From Bacteroidales bacterium (GTDB lineage: Bacteria > Bacteroidota > Bacteroidia > Bacteroidales > ML635J-15), in the NCBI GenBank assembly GCA_028702675.1, contig JAQVOJ010000004.1, positions 22,734 through 58,487 of the forward strand: 35,754 bases of DNA, given 5' to 3'. A program made the translations under genes and the position numbers. Shown here one piece after another: positions 26,047-33,041 of this stretch (position 1 is its first letter; every line of letters starts with the position of its first letter). The notes below the pieces were generated by a model, which saw only the letters and a program-made list of their open reading frames with translations, did no database searches and was not told the origin of the DNA.

Positions 26047-26564
26047 TGATTATAAAATTTAGAATAATTTCTACAGAAATTGATGGCTTTGTTCGAGATA
26101 TTGAAATATCATCGGATATGAGTTTCTACGATTTACATTTAGCCATTCAGGCAGCTTGCGATTACGACGAAGGGATAATGGCTGCATTTTATACTTCAGG
26201 CAAAGAATGGAATAGAGGTCAGGAAATTGTTTTGCAAATTATGGACGAAGAAGAACAAAAAAATGCTCTCTTAATGAAGAATATAAGCATTAGCGAATAT
26301 ATTAAATCTAAAGGCGATAGACTGCTTTATTTATACGATTTTTTTAGTGTTAGATATCTATTCATTGAAGTGGTAAACTTAAGAGAAAAAACCCAAAGCG
26401 ACGAAGACATTGAATATCCTGTTTGTACATTATCTGAAGGTAAACCACCTCAACAAATTCTAGTCGACGATATCACAGACATTTGCTACGAAGACGATGT
26501 AAGAGACGAGTTTGACGATTTTGAAGATATGGGCTTCGATAATATTGACGACTATAATTTATGA
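26046..26564 (+). CDS. pRiA4b ORF-3-like protein
   Basis: A 172-residue acidic soluble protein. The first 115 residues fit the plasmid pRiA4b ORF-3-like family (PF07929): KFRIISTEIDGFVRDIEISSDMSFYDLHLAIQAACDYDEGIMAAFYTSGKEW, then GDRLLYLYDFFSVRYLFIEVV. The tail from about 130 is strongly acidic (EDDVRDEFDDFEDMGFDNIDD), suggesting binding to a basic partner or nucleic-acid mimicry. Database names such as IS1096 passenger come from the first members and do not mean it is mobile here; it lies in a stable chromosomal operon. It overlaps acyl-CoA reductase by 1 base and miaA by 4, so all three are coupled. Function unknown. Confidence 0.75.
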   Translation: MIIKFRIISTEIDGFVRDIEISSDMSFYDLHLAIQAACDYDEGIMAAFYTSGKEWNRGQEIVLQIMDEEEQKNALLMKNISISEYIKSKGDRLLYLYDFFSVRYLFIEVVNLREKTQSDEDIEYPVCTLSEGKPPQQILVDDITDICYEDDVRDEFDDFEDMGFDNIDDYNL

Positions 26565-27484
26565 GTGCTAAAACACTTGTTGTAATTCTTGGAGCTACAG
26601 GCACAGGTAAAACCTCGCTTAGTATTAATTTGGCAAAGCATTTTAACACACATATTATTAGTGCCGACAGTCGCCAATTATTTAAAGAAATGCCCATCGG
26701 GTCGGCTGCTCCAGATATTAATCAACTTAATGAAGTAAAACATTTTTTTGTAGGCTCTCATTCTGTACACAATTATTACAATGCAGGAAGGTACGAAGAA
26801 GATGTATTGAAAATACTCGAAGAAGTATATCTGAAAAAAAACATAGCTATTATGTGCGGAGGTTCCGGAATGTACATAGACGCCGTTTGCAGAGGTATAG
26901 ACTATATGCCGGAGTATAATAAAAATATTCGTGATGAACTTACAGCAGAATACGATGCAAATGGACTTGATGCTTTGCTCGAAGAATTGAAAAAAGTTGA
27001 CTCTAATTATTACCACGAAGTCGATAAAAATAATGTACAACGTATATTGCGAGGACTTGAAGTATATAGACTAACAGGGAAATCATATTCGGAATACCGG
27101 GTACAAAACCAAAAAGAAAGACCCTTCAATATCCTAAAAATAGGCTTACACTTAGATAGAGAATTATTGTATGATCGGATTAACTCAAGAGTTGACTCAA
27201 TGATACAAGACGGTTTAGAAGAAGAAGCAAAAAGTTTATATCCATTTCGGCATCTTACTCCCTTAAAAACTATAGGATACAGAGAATGGTTTGAGTATTT
27301 CGATGGAAATATTAGCAGAGAAAAAGCCATTGAATTAATTAAAAGAAATACTCGACATTATGCAAGGAGGCAAATCACATGGTTTAAGCGGTATGATGAT
27401 ATTAATTGGTTCGAACCTAAGTTTTACGAAAAAATAATCCTATTCATTAAAGATAATTCTGATTATTCACACAAAAAACCATAA
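26561..27484 (+). CDS. miaA: tRNA dimethylallyltransferase
   Basis: A 307-residue enzyme that attaches the dimethylallyl group to A37 of tRNAs reading UNN codons. The P-loop GATGTGKTSL is at 11-20, then the conserved ISADSRQLFKEMPIGSA near 34-50, GGSGMYIDAVCRGIDYMP near 101-118, and the C-terminal tRNA-binding TIGYREWFEYFDGNISREKAIELIKRNTRHYARRQITWFKR. It starts inside the stop of the previous gene (ATGA overlap). Its stop abuts the stop of the convergent LPP20-like gene with no spare base. Product normally serves MiaB next; the radical-SAM relative nearby is RimO, not MiaB. Confidence 0.97.
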   Translation: MSAKTLVVILGATGTGKTSLSINLAKHFNTHIISADSRQLFKEMPIGSAAPDINQLNEVKHFFVGSHSVHNYYNAGRYEEDVLKILEEVYLKKNIAIMCGGSGMYIDAVCRGIDYMPEYNKNIRDELTAEYDANGLDALLEELKKVDSNYYHEVDKNNVQRILRGLEVYRLTGKSYSEYRVQNQKERPFNILKIGLHLDRELLYDRINSRVDSMIQDGLEEEAKSLYPFRHLTPLKTIGYREWFEYFDGNISREKAIELIKRNTRHYARRQITWFKRYDDINWFEPKFYEKIILFIKDNSDYSHKKP

Positions 27485-28531
27485 TTACCTAAACTTATCT
27501 TTAAACATCCATCGCCACAAGAAAAATCTCTTTTGGGGTAATTGCTTAGTTTCATTTTTCTTATTATCAATATTTTTTAAAGATTGCATTTGCTGATACT
27601 TAGCCAATTCTACTGAAGCGTATAATTGATTATTGAAAATCCCCAGATTATGTAAACAAAAATTTAAAGTATTCTTTGAAACTTGTCGATAAAATTTGGT
27701 TTTATCAGTATCTTTTCCTGTATCATCAACAAAATAATTATCCTTTACAGTTCCCATTTTAACAGAATAGTTTTTCGAAATCTTTATCATTCCTAACATA
27801 ATAGATTCAAGATATGCATACCACAAACCCTTTTGTAAATCGGAACTAGCTTCGTATTTACTTATATCAAAACCTTGACTTAAAGTATTATAATACTGAT
27901 AAAAATACCCCATAGGCTGAATTAAACTGTCGTTAACTCTGGTTTCGGGAACAATAGTACCATTTACATTTGTTGCACGATAATTAGTCTTAGTTTTGTT
28001 TACATCAAGAATCAATTCTGAGTTTAAGCTAATACTTCTAACACTCTCTAATGCTCTTGTATTGCTGCGTTCAAAATCCTGACGGAAATACTCTCCAAAA
28101 ACCCTGTAAGATTCACCATCCTCGCCACTATTATCAACTTCAATCGCAAGCAAAACAATAGCTTCACCATTCTTATTTCTATATGTATATACTTCGGTAT
28201 ATTTTTTAATAAAAGCTTCAGACTCAAATCTTGCTAATTCTTGGCGAATTTCACGCAAAATATAATCACGATTTACTTCTTCACCCTCCCCAAAATAATC
28301 ACTGGTATAAGAAATCTCTGTTGCATTAATAATAACAGCAAGTTGTAAGGCTCGTAGTGTAGCAAGATTGAACCCTACGGAATCCTCCATTCGTGGATCA
28401 GAAATACCTATCACAAAGATTTGTTCCTCGTTTTCAGGAATATTAAAAAACCAATCGGGAGTTTCATAATATTGAGCAAACAAGCTATTTGTGAATAAAA
28501 CAATAAACAAAACAATCTTTAATTCCTTCAT
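27485..28531 (-). CDS. Secreted LPP20-like protein
   Basis: A 348-residue protein with a signal peptide (MKELKIVLFIVLFTNSLFAQ). Directly after it comes PDWFFNIPENEEQIFVIGISDPRM, then an alanine-rich helix SVGFNLATLRALQLAVIINATEI. This order (P-x-W near the start, a GIS turn, then a helix of regularly spaced alanines) is typical of LPP20 and related surface lipoproteins; there is no lipobox cysteine here. The rest (about 120-348) is not recognised and ends in a basic tail RFFLWRWMFKDKFR. A periplasmic or outer-membrane role in the cell envelope is likely; nothing more can be said. Confidence 0.65.
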   Translation of the reverse strand: MKELKIVLFIVLFTNSLFAQYYETPDWFFNIPENEEQIFVIGISDPRMEDSVGFNLATLRALQLAVIINATEISYTSDYFGEGEEVNRDYILREIRQELARFESEAFIKKYTEVYTYRNKNGEAIVLLAIEVDNSGEDGESYRVFGEYFRQDFERSNTRALESVRSISLNSELILDVNKTKTNYRATNVNGTIVPETRVNDSLIQPMGYFYQYYNTLSQGFDISKYEASSDLQKGLWYAYLESIMLGMIKISKNYSVKMGTVKDNYFVDDTGKDTDKTKFYRQVSKNTLNFCLHNLGIFNNQLYASVELAKYQQMQSLKNIDNKKNETKQLPQKRFFLWRWMFKDKFR

Positions 28532-28567
28532 GCTTTATATCTTTACACCGTTAAAAATAATGCTTTA

Positions 28568-29866
28568 ATGACACATTCCGAAAAAAATATACATATTATT
28601 ACACTTGGCTGTTCCAAAAATCTGGCCGATTCCGAAAAATTGCATTATCAGCTCACAAAAGCCGGATACTTTGTAACTCATAATCAAAACATTGACAAAT
28701 GCGATACAGTAATTATAAATACATGTGGGTTTATTAACGACGCTAAAGAAGAGTCCATAAATACAATAATAGAGGCAATTTCGCTTAAAACAGCAGGCAA
28801 TATTAATAAGATTATAGTATTTGGGTGCCTTTCAGAAAGATACATGCAAGAATTGAAAGCTGAAATTCCGGAAGTCAATAATTGGCTCGGTAATTATAAT
28901 CCTGAAAGCTTATTACGCATTTTAGGAAAATCTACACTTGAAAAACCAGAGTACGGAAGACATACCGATAATCCCGGACATTATGCATATTTAAAAATTG
29001 CTGAAGGCTGTAACCGAACTTGTGCGTTTTGTGCAATCCCACTTATAAAAGGCAAATTTATATCGCAAACAAAAGAAAGCATTATTGAAGAAGCAAATTG
29101 GCTAAGCCAAAAGGGAGTTAAAGAACTGATTCTTATTGCTCAAGATTTAAGTTACTATGGACGTGATATCTATAAAAAAGCAATGTTGCCAAAATTAGTT
29201 GAAGAGTTAAGTAAAATAGAAAAAATAGAGTGGATTCGTCTTCATTATCTTTATCCTGCAATGTTTCCCAACAATTTAATTGATGTAATGGCAGAAAACA
29301 AAAAAATATGCAAATATGCCGATATACCTTTTCAACATATAAGCGACAACATGCTTAAAGCAATGAAACGCCAACACAATAAAACTTCGAGCATGAAACT
29401 AATTGAAGAGTTTAGAAATAAAATACCGAATATTGCGTTGAGAACAACACTTCTAACAGGGTTTCCCGGAGAAACAGACAGAGATTATGAGGAATTGCTA
29501 AATTTTGTAAGACAAGTAGAATTTGACAGATTAGGCGTTTTTACTTATTCACACGAAGAAAATACTTATGCCGGCGAAAGATTAAAGGATAATATTCCAC
29601 AAAAGATAAAAGAAGAGAGAGCTGCCTATATTATGGAAATTCAGGAAGAAATATCTCTAAAAAAGAATAAAGAAAAGATTGGAAAATCCATAAAAGTAAT
29701 TGTTGACAATTTTAACGGAGAACATTACTATGGCCGCACAGAATTTGACTCAGTAGAAGTTGATAACGACGTTATTTTTACTTCAGAAACACCAATGCAA
29801 CCCGGTAATTTTATAAACGTAAAAATAAATGAGGCAGGCAGTTTTGAATTATTTGGCAAAGCATAA
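28568..29866 (+). CDS. rimO: Ribosomal protein S12 methylthiotransferase
   Basis: A 432-residue radical-SAM methylthiotransferase that modifies an aspartate of ribosomal protein S12. The N-terminal domain holds the auxiliary 4Fe-4S cluster with C15 (LGCSKNLADSE), C53 (NTCGFINDAKEESI) and C87 (FGCLSERY). The radical-SAM cluster is C148-x3-C152-x2-C155 (EGCNRTCAFCAIP). A TRAM domain closes the protein (about 370-432). The LGCSKN and NTCGFI forms favour RimO over MiaB. It is divergent from the LPP20-like gene (36 bases between starts) and is followed by the tRNA-Arg gene 71 bases later. Confidence 0.96.
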   Translation: MTHSEKNIHIITLGCSKNLADSEKLHYQLTKAGYFVTHNQNIDKCDTVIINTCGFINDAKEESINTIIEAISLKTAGNINKIIVFGCLSERYMQELKAEIPEVNNWLGNYNPESLLRILGKSTLEKPEYGRHTDNPGHYAYLKIAEGCNRTCAFCAIPLIKGKFISQTKESIIEEANWLSQKGVKELILIAQDLSYYGRDIYKKAMLPKLVEELSKIEKIEWIRLHYLYPAMFPNNLIDVMAENKKICKYADIPFQHISDNMLKAMKRQHNKTSSMKLIEEFRNKIPNIALRTTLLTGFPGETDRDYEELLNFVRQVEFDRLGVFTYSHEENTYAGERLKDNIPQKIKEERAAYIMEIQEEISLKKNKEKIGKSIKVIVDNFNGEHYYGRTEFDSVEVDNDVIFTSETPMQPGNFINVKINEAGSFELFGKA

Positions 29867-29908
29867 AACAAAATCTCAATATTTTTTCCTTTCATTCTCA
29901 AAAAAGTG

Positions 29909-29916
29909 TATATTTG
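29909..29916 (+). promoter_or_regulatory. -7 box of the tRNA-Arg gene
   Basis: TATATTTG matches TAnnTTTG exactly, 21 bases before the tRNA 5' end. The -33 region 19 bases upstream (TTCC) is not a good match. Confidence 0.5.
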
Positions 29917-29937
29917 CAACCCAATAAAAAAATAATT

Positions 29938-30011
29938 GGACCCGTAGCATAATTGGATAGTGCACCTGACTACGGATCAGGAGGTTGGGGGTTCGAATCC
30001 CTCCGGGTTCA
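29938..30011 (+). tRNA. tRNA-Arg, anticodon ACG
   Basis: Full cloverleaf by hand: acceptor GGACCCG (29938-29944) with CGGGTTC (30004-30010, one G-T pair), D stem GCAT/GTGC, anticodon stem CCTGA/TCAGG with loop CTACGGA giving anticodon ACG at 29972-29974, T stem GGGGG/CCCTC with loop TTCGAAT, discriminator A30011. CCA is not encoded. The A at position 34 would be edited to inosine by TadA. Its 3' half is the integration site of the element to the right. Confidence 0.96.
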
Positions 30012-30012
30012 C
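29967..30012 (+). repeat. Left attachment site (attL), inside tRNA-Arg
   Basis: 46 bases from TGACTACGG to GGGTTCAC, covering the anticodon arm through the 3' end of the tRNA. Identical to 35428-35473 except base 29997. The functional tRNA is complete on this side, so integration restored the gene. Confidence 0.9.
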
Positions 30013-30022
30013 GCTAAAAATC

Positions 30023-30050
30023 AAAGGGTTACAGCAATGTAACCTTTTTT
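30023..30050 (+). terminator. Element-borne terminator of tRNA-Arg
   Basis: 11-bp stem (AAAGGGTTACA with TGTAACCTTT, one G-T pair) closed by a GCAA tetraloop at 30034-30037 and followed by six T. It starts 12 bases after the tRNA. Because it lies inside the element, the element supplies a new terminator in place of the chromosomal one now found at 35482-35511. Confidence 0.8.
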
Positions 30051-30060
30051 ATTTTGATAA

Positions 30061-30081
30061 TTGTAACACAATTGTAACACA
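30061..30081. repeat. Left arm-type repeats, two copies
   Basis: TTGTAACACAA then TTGTAACACA in direct tandem, period 11 bases (one helical turn), 48 bases inside attL. The same unit occurs three times at 35280-35312 near attR, in the same orientation. Matching repeats near both ends of an integrative element are the usual form of integrase or excisionase arm sites. Confidence 0.75.
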
Positions 30082-30178
30082 TAACATGGCTTAGGGGGGT
30101 GGGGTGTAGTATAATTTAATGGTGATTTAAAATAAAATTTCATTATTTTAAATCGATAATTAATTGAAAAATATACAA

Positions 30179-30574
30179 CTATTCATTAAAACTTTGCTGT
30201 TCTAACGCCAAATTTTCCGCTTCAATATCTGAAAAAATAATTTGAACAGGCTTATGATGGTCTTCTGCAAAGTCTTGAGGTGTGATTTTTTCTATTAAAA
30301 TTCTTTGTTCTTCTGCGGTTAATGGTGGGTTGGTTTTTATCAACTCATCAAGTTTAATAGTATTTTCGGTTGGTCGAGGTAAAGCAAATTGCAGTAATTT
30401 AGTGTAAAAATGTAGCCGGTCTTGTGGCTGCATATCCTGAAAGTCTTGTTTCACTTGCTCGAAATTGTCGTTCAAAAATTCGGTAATCAGATTGCGGAGT
30501 TCTGCGGTGCATTTGTTTTTACTTCCGGCTGGTCTTCCGTCTGGGTTATTAGTTCTTCCTTTTGGTAGTCCCAT
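30179..30574 (-). CDS. DUF5681-like protein
   Basis: A 131-residue soluble protein. The N-terminus MGLPKGRTNNPDGRPAGSKNK is the hallmark of the DUF5681 group, a basic GRP-rich stretch seen at the front of many phage and element proteins, sometimes next to terminase genes. It is followed by a helical region LRNLITEFLNDNFEQVKQDFQDMQPQDRLHFYTKLLQFALPRP. I recall no proven function; DNA binding by the basic N-terminus is plausible. It is the last gene before attL and is separated from the main operon by 212 bases carrying the iteron-like repeats, so it probably has its own promoter and control. Confidence 0.65.
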   Translation of the reverse strand: MGLPKGRTNNPDGRPAGSKNKCTAELRNLITEFLNDNFEQVKQDFQDMQPQDRLHFYTKLLQFALPRPTENTIKLDELIKTNPPLTAEEQRILIEKITPQDFAEDHHKPVQIIFSDIEAENLALEQQSFNE

Positions 30575-30648
30575 ATTTTTGTATTTTTTTGTTGTTTCAA
30601 ATTATTTTTTAAATCTCTTGGTACACTCTTATAATAAATTTATAAAAA

Positions 30649-30686
30649 ATCTTTCTATAGTATCTTTCTATAGTATCTTTCTATAG
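30649..30686. repeat. Iteron-like tandem repeats, three copies
   Basis: ATCTTTCTATAG occurs at 30649-30660, 30662-30673 and 30675-30686, exact, period 13 bases. They lie in the 212-base non-coding gap upstream of the DUF5681-like gene. The sequence just after them, TATAGGTCGTGT (30683-30694), recurs at 30747-30758. Short spaced repeats of this type are typical of replication origins or multi-site operators. Confidence 0.75.
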
Positions 30687-30690
30687 GTCG

Positions 30691-30734
30691 TGTAAATGTT
30701 TAAAGTCAAATTGTAGTCGAATTGAACATTTACA
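30691..30734. repeat. Inverted repeat beside the iteron-like array
   Basis: Perfect 10-bp arms TGTAAATGTT (30691-30700) and AACATTTACA (30725-30734) around a 24-base centre. The arm core AAATGTT also forms the dyad at 33008-33041 elsewhere in the element, so one protein may bind both. Confidence 0.65.
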
Positions 30735-30786
30735 AAACTCTTTTTTATAGGTCGTGTTATGGTCTTTATTGTCATGTTTTTAGCTT

Positions 30787-31077
30787 TCATTTTGTTACAC
30801 CTGTTACAGTATCTGTAACATCGTTACATTTATTTATTATTCTGCTTACTTGTGTATGCGAAATTCCGGTTCTATCAGCAATTTGCCTTAAGCTTAAGCC
30901 CTGTTTATGTAATATAAGAACATTATGTTCTGGGCTGTCGCTTAGTTGCTCTTGTGCTTTTTTCTCCCAATGCCTCAAATTTGCTTGTTTAACCTTTTCA
31001 GGGTTCTTTTTTCTCCATTGACGATGGTACTCATTCTTAGCCTTGCGGGCTGCTTCTGATAATTCTAATTTGCTCAT
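30787..31077 (-). CDS. Small helix-turn-helix protein
   Basis: A 96-residue protein in two parts. Residues 1-45 are a charged helix (SEAARKAKNEYHRQWRKKNPEKVKQANLRHWEKKAQE), of the kind seen in small mobile-element and phage proteins. Residues about 55-82 form a resolvase-type HTH: ILHKQGLSLRQIADRTGISHTQVSRIINK. It likely binds DNA, perhaps the repeats of the same element. Its last codons contain a perfect 8-bp inverted repeat of the TGTAACA motif (30802-30820). It follows the 232-residue gene by 4 bases at the end of the operon. Confidence 0.75.
   Translation of the reverse strand: MSKLELSEAARKAKNEYHRQWRKKNPEKVKQANLRHWEKKAQEQLSDSPEHNVLILHKQGLSLRQIADRTGISHTQVSRIINKCNDVTDTVTGVTK
30802..30820. 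repeat. Inverted TGTTACA/TGTAACA pair inside a coding end
   Basis: TGTTACAG, spacer TAT, CTGTAACA: perfect 8-bp arms. A further TGTTACA is at 30793-30799 and CGTTACA at 30822-30828. The core equals that of the arm repeats. They fall in codons for Val-Thr pairs, so amino-acid repetition could also explain them. Confidence 0.5.
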
Positions 31078-31081
31078 GATT

Positions 31082-31780
31082 TTAAAATTTATTGTTTGAC
31101 TTAAGTTTATTTAATGCTTTATTGATTGCTTCCAGTTCCTTTTGTCTGTATGCCTTATTTAAGTTAGATTTTCGCTTCTTTTCAACTTCATAAACAAGTT
31201 GCTCCAAATTGAGTTGGAAGCTGTAATAACAACCTCTGGTGTATCTACCATAATACACAAGTTGCCAATTATTCCGAAGCTCTTTTTTTATCTTATTCGT
31301 TTGATATTCACTTGTAAAAAACTTTATTTCCGACGATAGTTTGTCAAATGGTTTCAACGATGAGGCTTTACCGTCCATTCTTGCCCATAAATAAGCGTTG
31401 GTTATTTTACAGTATGCTTTATTCTGTATAATGCTTTTGAGTGCTAAAAACATCAAGAAACAAGCTTTCTCGAAGTTGGTTTTATGGTTTTTATAATAAT
31501 CAAAGAATAAATCTGTACTTATACCAACTTTGGGGCTGTTGCTTGCTATTGAGTTGTGCAATGCTTCGCCATTATCACAAGTATTTTCTTCATTGCATGT
31601 TACTCTAAAATGCTTACAAGCTGCTGTAATCCTTACCGAAATATCATCATACTCAAGTTTATTTGCTGCATGGTCGTATATTGCATAATCAAAGATATTG
31701 TTAAGGCTTTGGTTGGTGTTTGGTATGAAGTCCTGCAATAATTGTACAGGAACATTAAAATACTTCTTATCTGTTCCCAT
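31082..31780 (-). CDS. Unknown protein, possibly a DNA-replication or regulatory factor
   Basis: A 232-residue protein, start taken at ATG 31780 (a TTG three codons upstream also opens the frame). No family recognised with certainty. The opening KKYFNVPVQLLQDFIPN and a middle segment with helices FEKACFLMFLALKSIIQNKAYCKITNAYLWARMDG, then TNKIKKELRNNWQLVYYGRYTRGCYYSF (wing-like), could make a winged-helix DNA-binding fold like those of initiators. The C-terminus is a long basic coiled-coil-like helix (LVYEVEKKRKSNLNKAYRQKELEAINKALNKLKS). It overlaps the nuclease gene by 14 bases. A role in replication or packaging of the element is only a guess. Confidence 0.6.
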   Translation of the reverse strand: MGTDKKYFNVPVQLLQDFIPNTNQSLNNIFDYAIYDHAANKLEYDDISVRITAACKHFRVTCNEENTCDNGEALHNSIASNSPKVGISTDLFFDYYKNHKTNFEKACFLMFLALKSIIQNKAYCKITNAYLWARMDGKASSLKPFDKLSSEIKFFTSEYQTNKIKKELRNNWQLVYYGRYTRGCYYSFQLNLEQLVYEVEKKRKSNLNKAYRQKELEAINKALNKLKSNNKF

Positions 31781-32258
31781 TGCTACCAAATTTTAAATTA
31801 TACCAATTATAAAATCCTATAAAGTTTCGAACTATAATATAAATGCCACCTGCTGCTTCAATATCCTTTTGATATTGTCTTTGATAGCTGCTTTGTTTAT
31901 CGTTACCAACCTTAACTTCAATTTTAACGGCTCTACCTCTTATTGTCGCACTTATATCAGCCGTTCCACGAGTTCCGGCGGTCTTACCATACTGAACACT
32001 TCCAATAGTGCGAACACGTCCCGAAACATCTGTAAATGTCTTTCTATTGTCAATTATTCGACCTGTACAGTTTATTCGTTCAGCTTGTCCGCCATTCAAT
32101 CTAATGAAGTGTATAATCATTTTAGTTAAGCCGTTGGCGGTCTTGTCTGTATAGCGTGGACTTGTTCGAGCATACTCCGGCATACTTGGGTACTTTCTGC
32201 GATGATCCTGCAAATACAATTCTCGGAGCTTAGCAATTGCAGTTCTTTTATTTTTCAT
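31767..32258 (-). CDS. PD-(D/E)XK nuclease, VRR-NUC-like
   Basis: A 163-residue protein. The C-terminal half is a PD-(D/E)XK nuclease core: D101 in GTADISATI, then E114-V-K116 in AVKIEVKVG, followed by Q126 and Q130 in SSYQRQYQKDIEAAGGIYIIVRNF, the order expected for the VRR-NUC clan. The N-terminal half is basic (KKNKRTAIAKLRELYLQDHRRKY) and may bind DNA. Such small nucleases occur in phages and integrative elements and act on branched DNA or as nickases; cleavage preference unknown. All catalytic residues I can identify are kept. It overlaps its neighbours by 11 bases on the upstream side and 14 on the downstream side. Confidence 0.75.
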   Translation of the reverse strand: MKNKRTAIAKLRELYLQDHRRKYPSMPEYARTSPRYTDKTANGLTKMIIHFIRLNGGQAERINCTGRIIDNRKTFTDVSGRVRTIGSVQYGKTAGTRGTADISATIRGRAVKIEVKVGNDKQSSYQRQYQKDIEAAGGIYIIVRNFIGFYNWYNLKFGSNGNR

Positions 32259-32574
32259 AGCTAAATAGGTTTAATTGTGTAACTGGTTGCTGTTGCAAAT
32301 AGTCCGGGTTCGTGGTGATGTAATTCGCATTGAAGCCAGTCTTCTTACATTTAGCTTTGCAGACTTCCCAAAGTTGCCCCGACTTCTCAAGCATACGTTT
32401 GTAGCGGGTTATGTTTTTTTGATAAATTCCAGTGGCTTCAGCTACCATTGAAGCGGTGGCAATATGGTTGCTTAAGTATTCATTAAAGGCTTGTATTTGT
32501 GGCTTATTATCAGTACATTTGCCTTTGTTTGTTGCCCCTTGCTTCCCGGCGGGGGTTTTTTCTATTGCTTCCAT
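32248..32574 (-). CDS. Small helix-rich element protein
   Basis: A 108-residue protein with a winged-helix-like centre: IQAFNEYLSNHIATASMVAEATGIYQKNITRYKRMLEKSGQLWEVCKAKCKKTGFNANYITTNP. Proteins of this shape recur in Bacteroidota mobile elements next to excisionase-type genes, but I know no tested function. The helix pair ATASMVAEATGIYQKNITRYKRML could be a helix-turn-helix. The stop of the HTH gene overlaps its start (TAATG), so the two are coupled. The N-terminal Lys/Gly/Thr-rich tail (TPAGKQGATNKGK) is probably flexible. Confidence 0.65.
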   Translation of the reverse strand: MEAIEKTPAGKQGATNKGKCTDNKPQIQAFNEYLSNHIATASMVAEATGIYQKNITRYKRMLEKSGQLWEVCKAKCKKTGFNANYITTNPDYLQQQPVTQLNLFSYEK

Positions 32575-32933
32575 TATCTTACTCCCTTTCTTTGTGAATT
32601 TAAAAACGCAGCGGCTTCTGCTTCAACTTCGGAGCTGGTTTTTTTACTGCCGGACTTAATCCAATCAATCAATACTTGTTTATCAAAATATAAACGACCA
32701 TTTCGCTTGCTCACGCCAGGCAGTTCGCCTCTACTAACTTTTGAATAAATCGTAGGAGTTCTTAAATGCAATAGCTTAGCAGCCTCATCGATAGTTAATA
32801 ATTCATTTTCTTCGGGTTCGGGAGTCATTATTTCCCAATCGATTAAAATGGCTTTAATCTCGCTTAGTTGTTTAATCATTCTATCTACAGCATCTGGCAT
32901 ACTGTCGAATGATGTTTTTTGTTGTTCTTCCAT
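32574..32933 (-). CDS. Excisionase-like helix-turn-helix protein
   Basis: A 119-residue DNA-binding protein. The HTH_17/MerR-like module lies at about 46-92: LTIDEAAKLLHLRTPTIYSKVSRGELPGVSKRNGRLYFDKQVLIDWIKSG, with the K-R-N-G-R-L-Y-F wing typical of excisionases and similar helper proteins. The N-terminal 45 residues form a helix with an acidic linker. It opens the main operon, preceded by 106 bases holding a perfect 12-bp inverted repeat right at its start codon and a 34-bp dyad further upstream, which suggests autoregulation. Likely role: directing excision with the integrase, or controlling the operon. Confidence 0.8.
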   Translation of the reverse strand: MEEQQKTSFDSMPDAVDRMIKQLSEIKAILIDWEIMTPEPEENELLTIDEAAKLLHLRTPTIYSKVSRGELPGVSKRNGRLYFDKQVLIDWIKSGSKKTSSEVEAEAAAFLNSQRKGVR

Positions 32934-32973
32934 TTTGTAACAATTTTAAATTATTATTATTATTGTTACAAAA
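32933..32973. repeat. Perfect 12-bp inverted repeat at the HTH gene start
   Basis: Arms TTTTGTAACAAT (32933-32944) and ATTGTTACAAAA (32962-32973) around 17 AT-rich bases. The left arm touches the start codon. Each arm contains TTGTAACA, the core of the arm repeats at both element ends. A bound repressor would block expression of the operon. Confidence 0.75.
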
Positions 32974-33007
32974 ATATAGTGTTTGTTTTGTTAAATGGCT
33001 TATATTC

Positions 33008-33041
33008 AAATGTTTATAAGTGTTAACAACTGTAAACATTT
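33008..33041. promoter_or_regulatory. 34-bp dyad upstream of the excisionase-like operon
   Basis: AAATGTTT (33008-33015) and AAACATTT (33034-33041) are symmetric about the palindrome GTTAAC (33022-33027), all centred on 33024.5. It overlaps the stop codon of the 323-residue gene. A protein binding as two dimers, or an origin element, would fit. Confidence 0.6.

Noticed and set aside
26046-26564. Transposon passenger gene, because of the database name IS1096 passenger
   Set aside because: No transposase or inverted ends nearby, and the gene is translationally coupled to miaA and acyl-CoA reductase.
30093-30106. Possible G-quadruplex (GGGGGGTGGGG)
   Set aside because: Only two long G runs; four runs are needed.
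30649-30686. CRISPR-like array
   Set aside because: The repeats are 12 bases with 1-base spacing; there are no unique spacers of CRISPR length and no cas genes.
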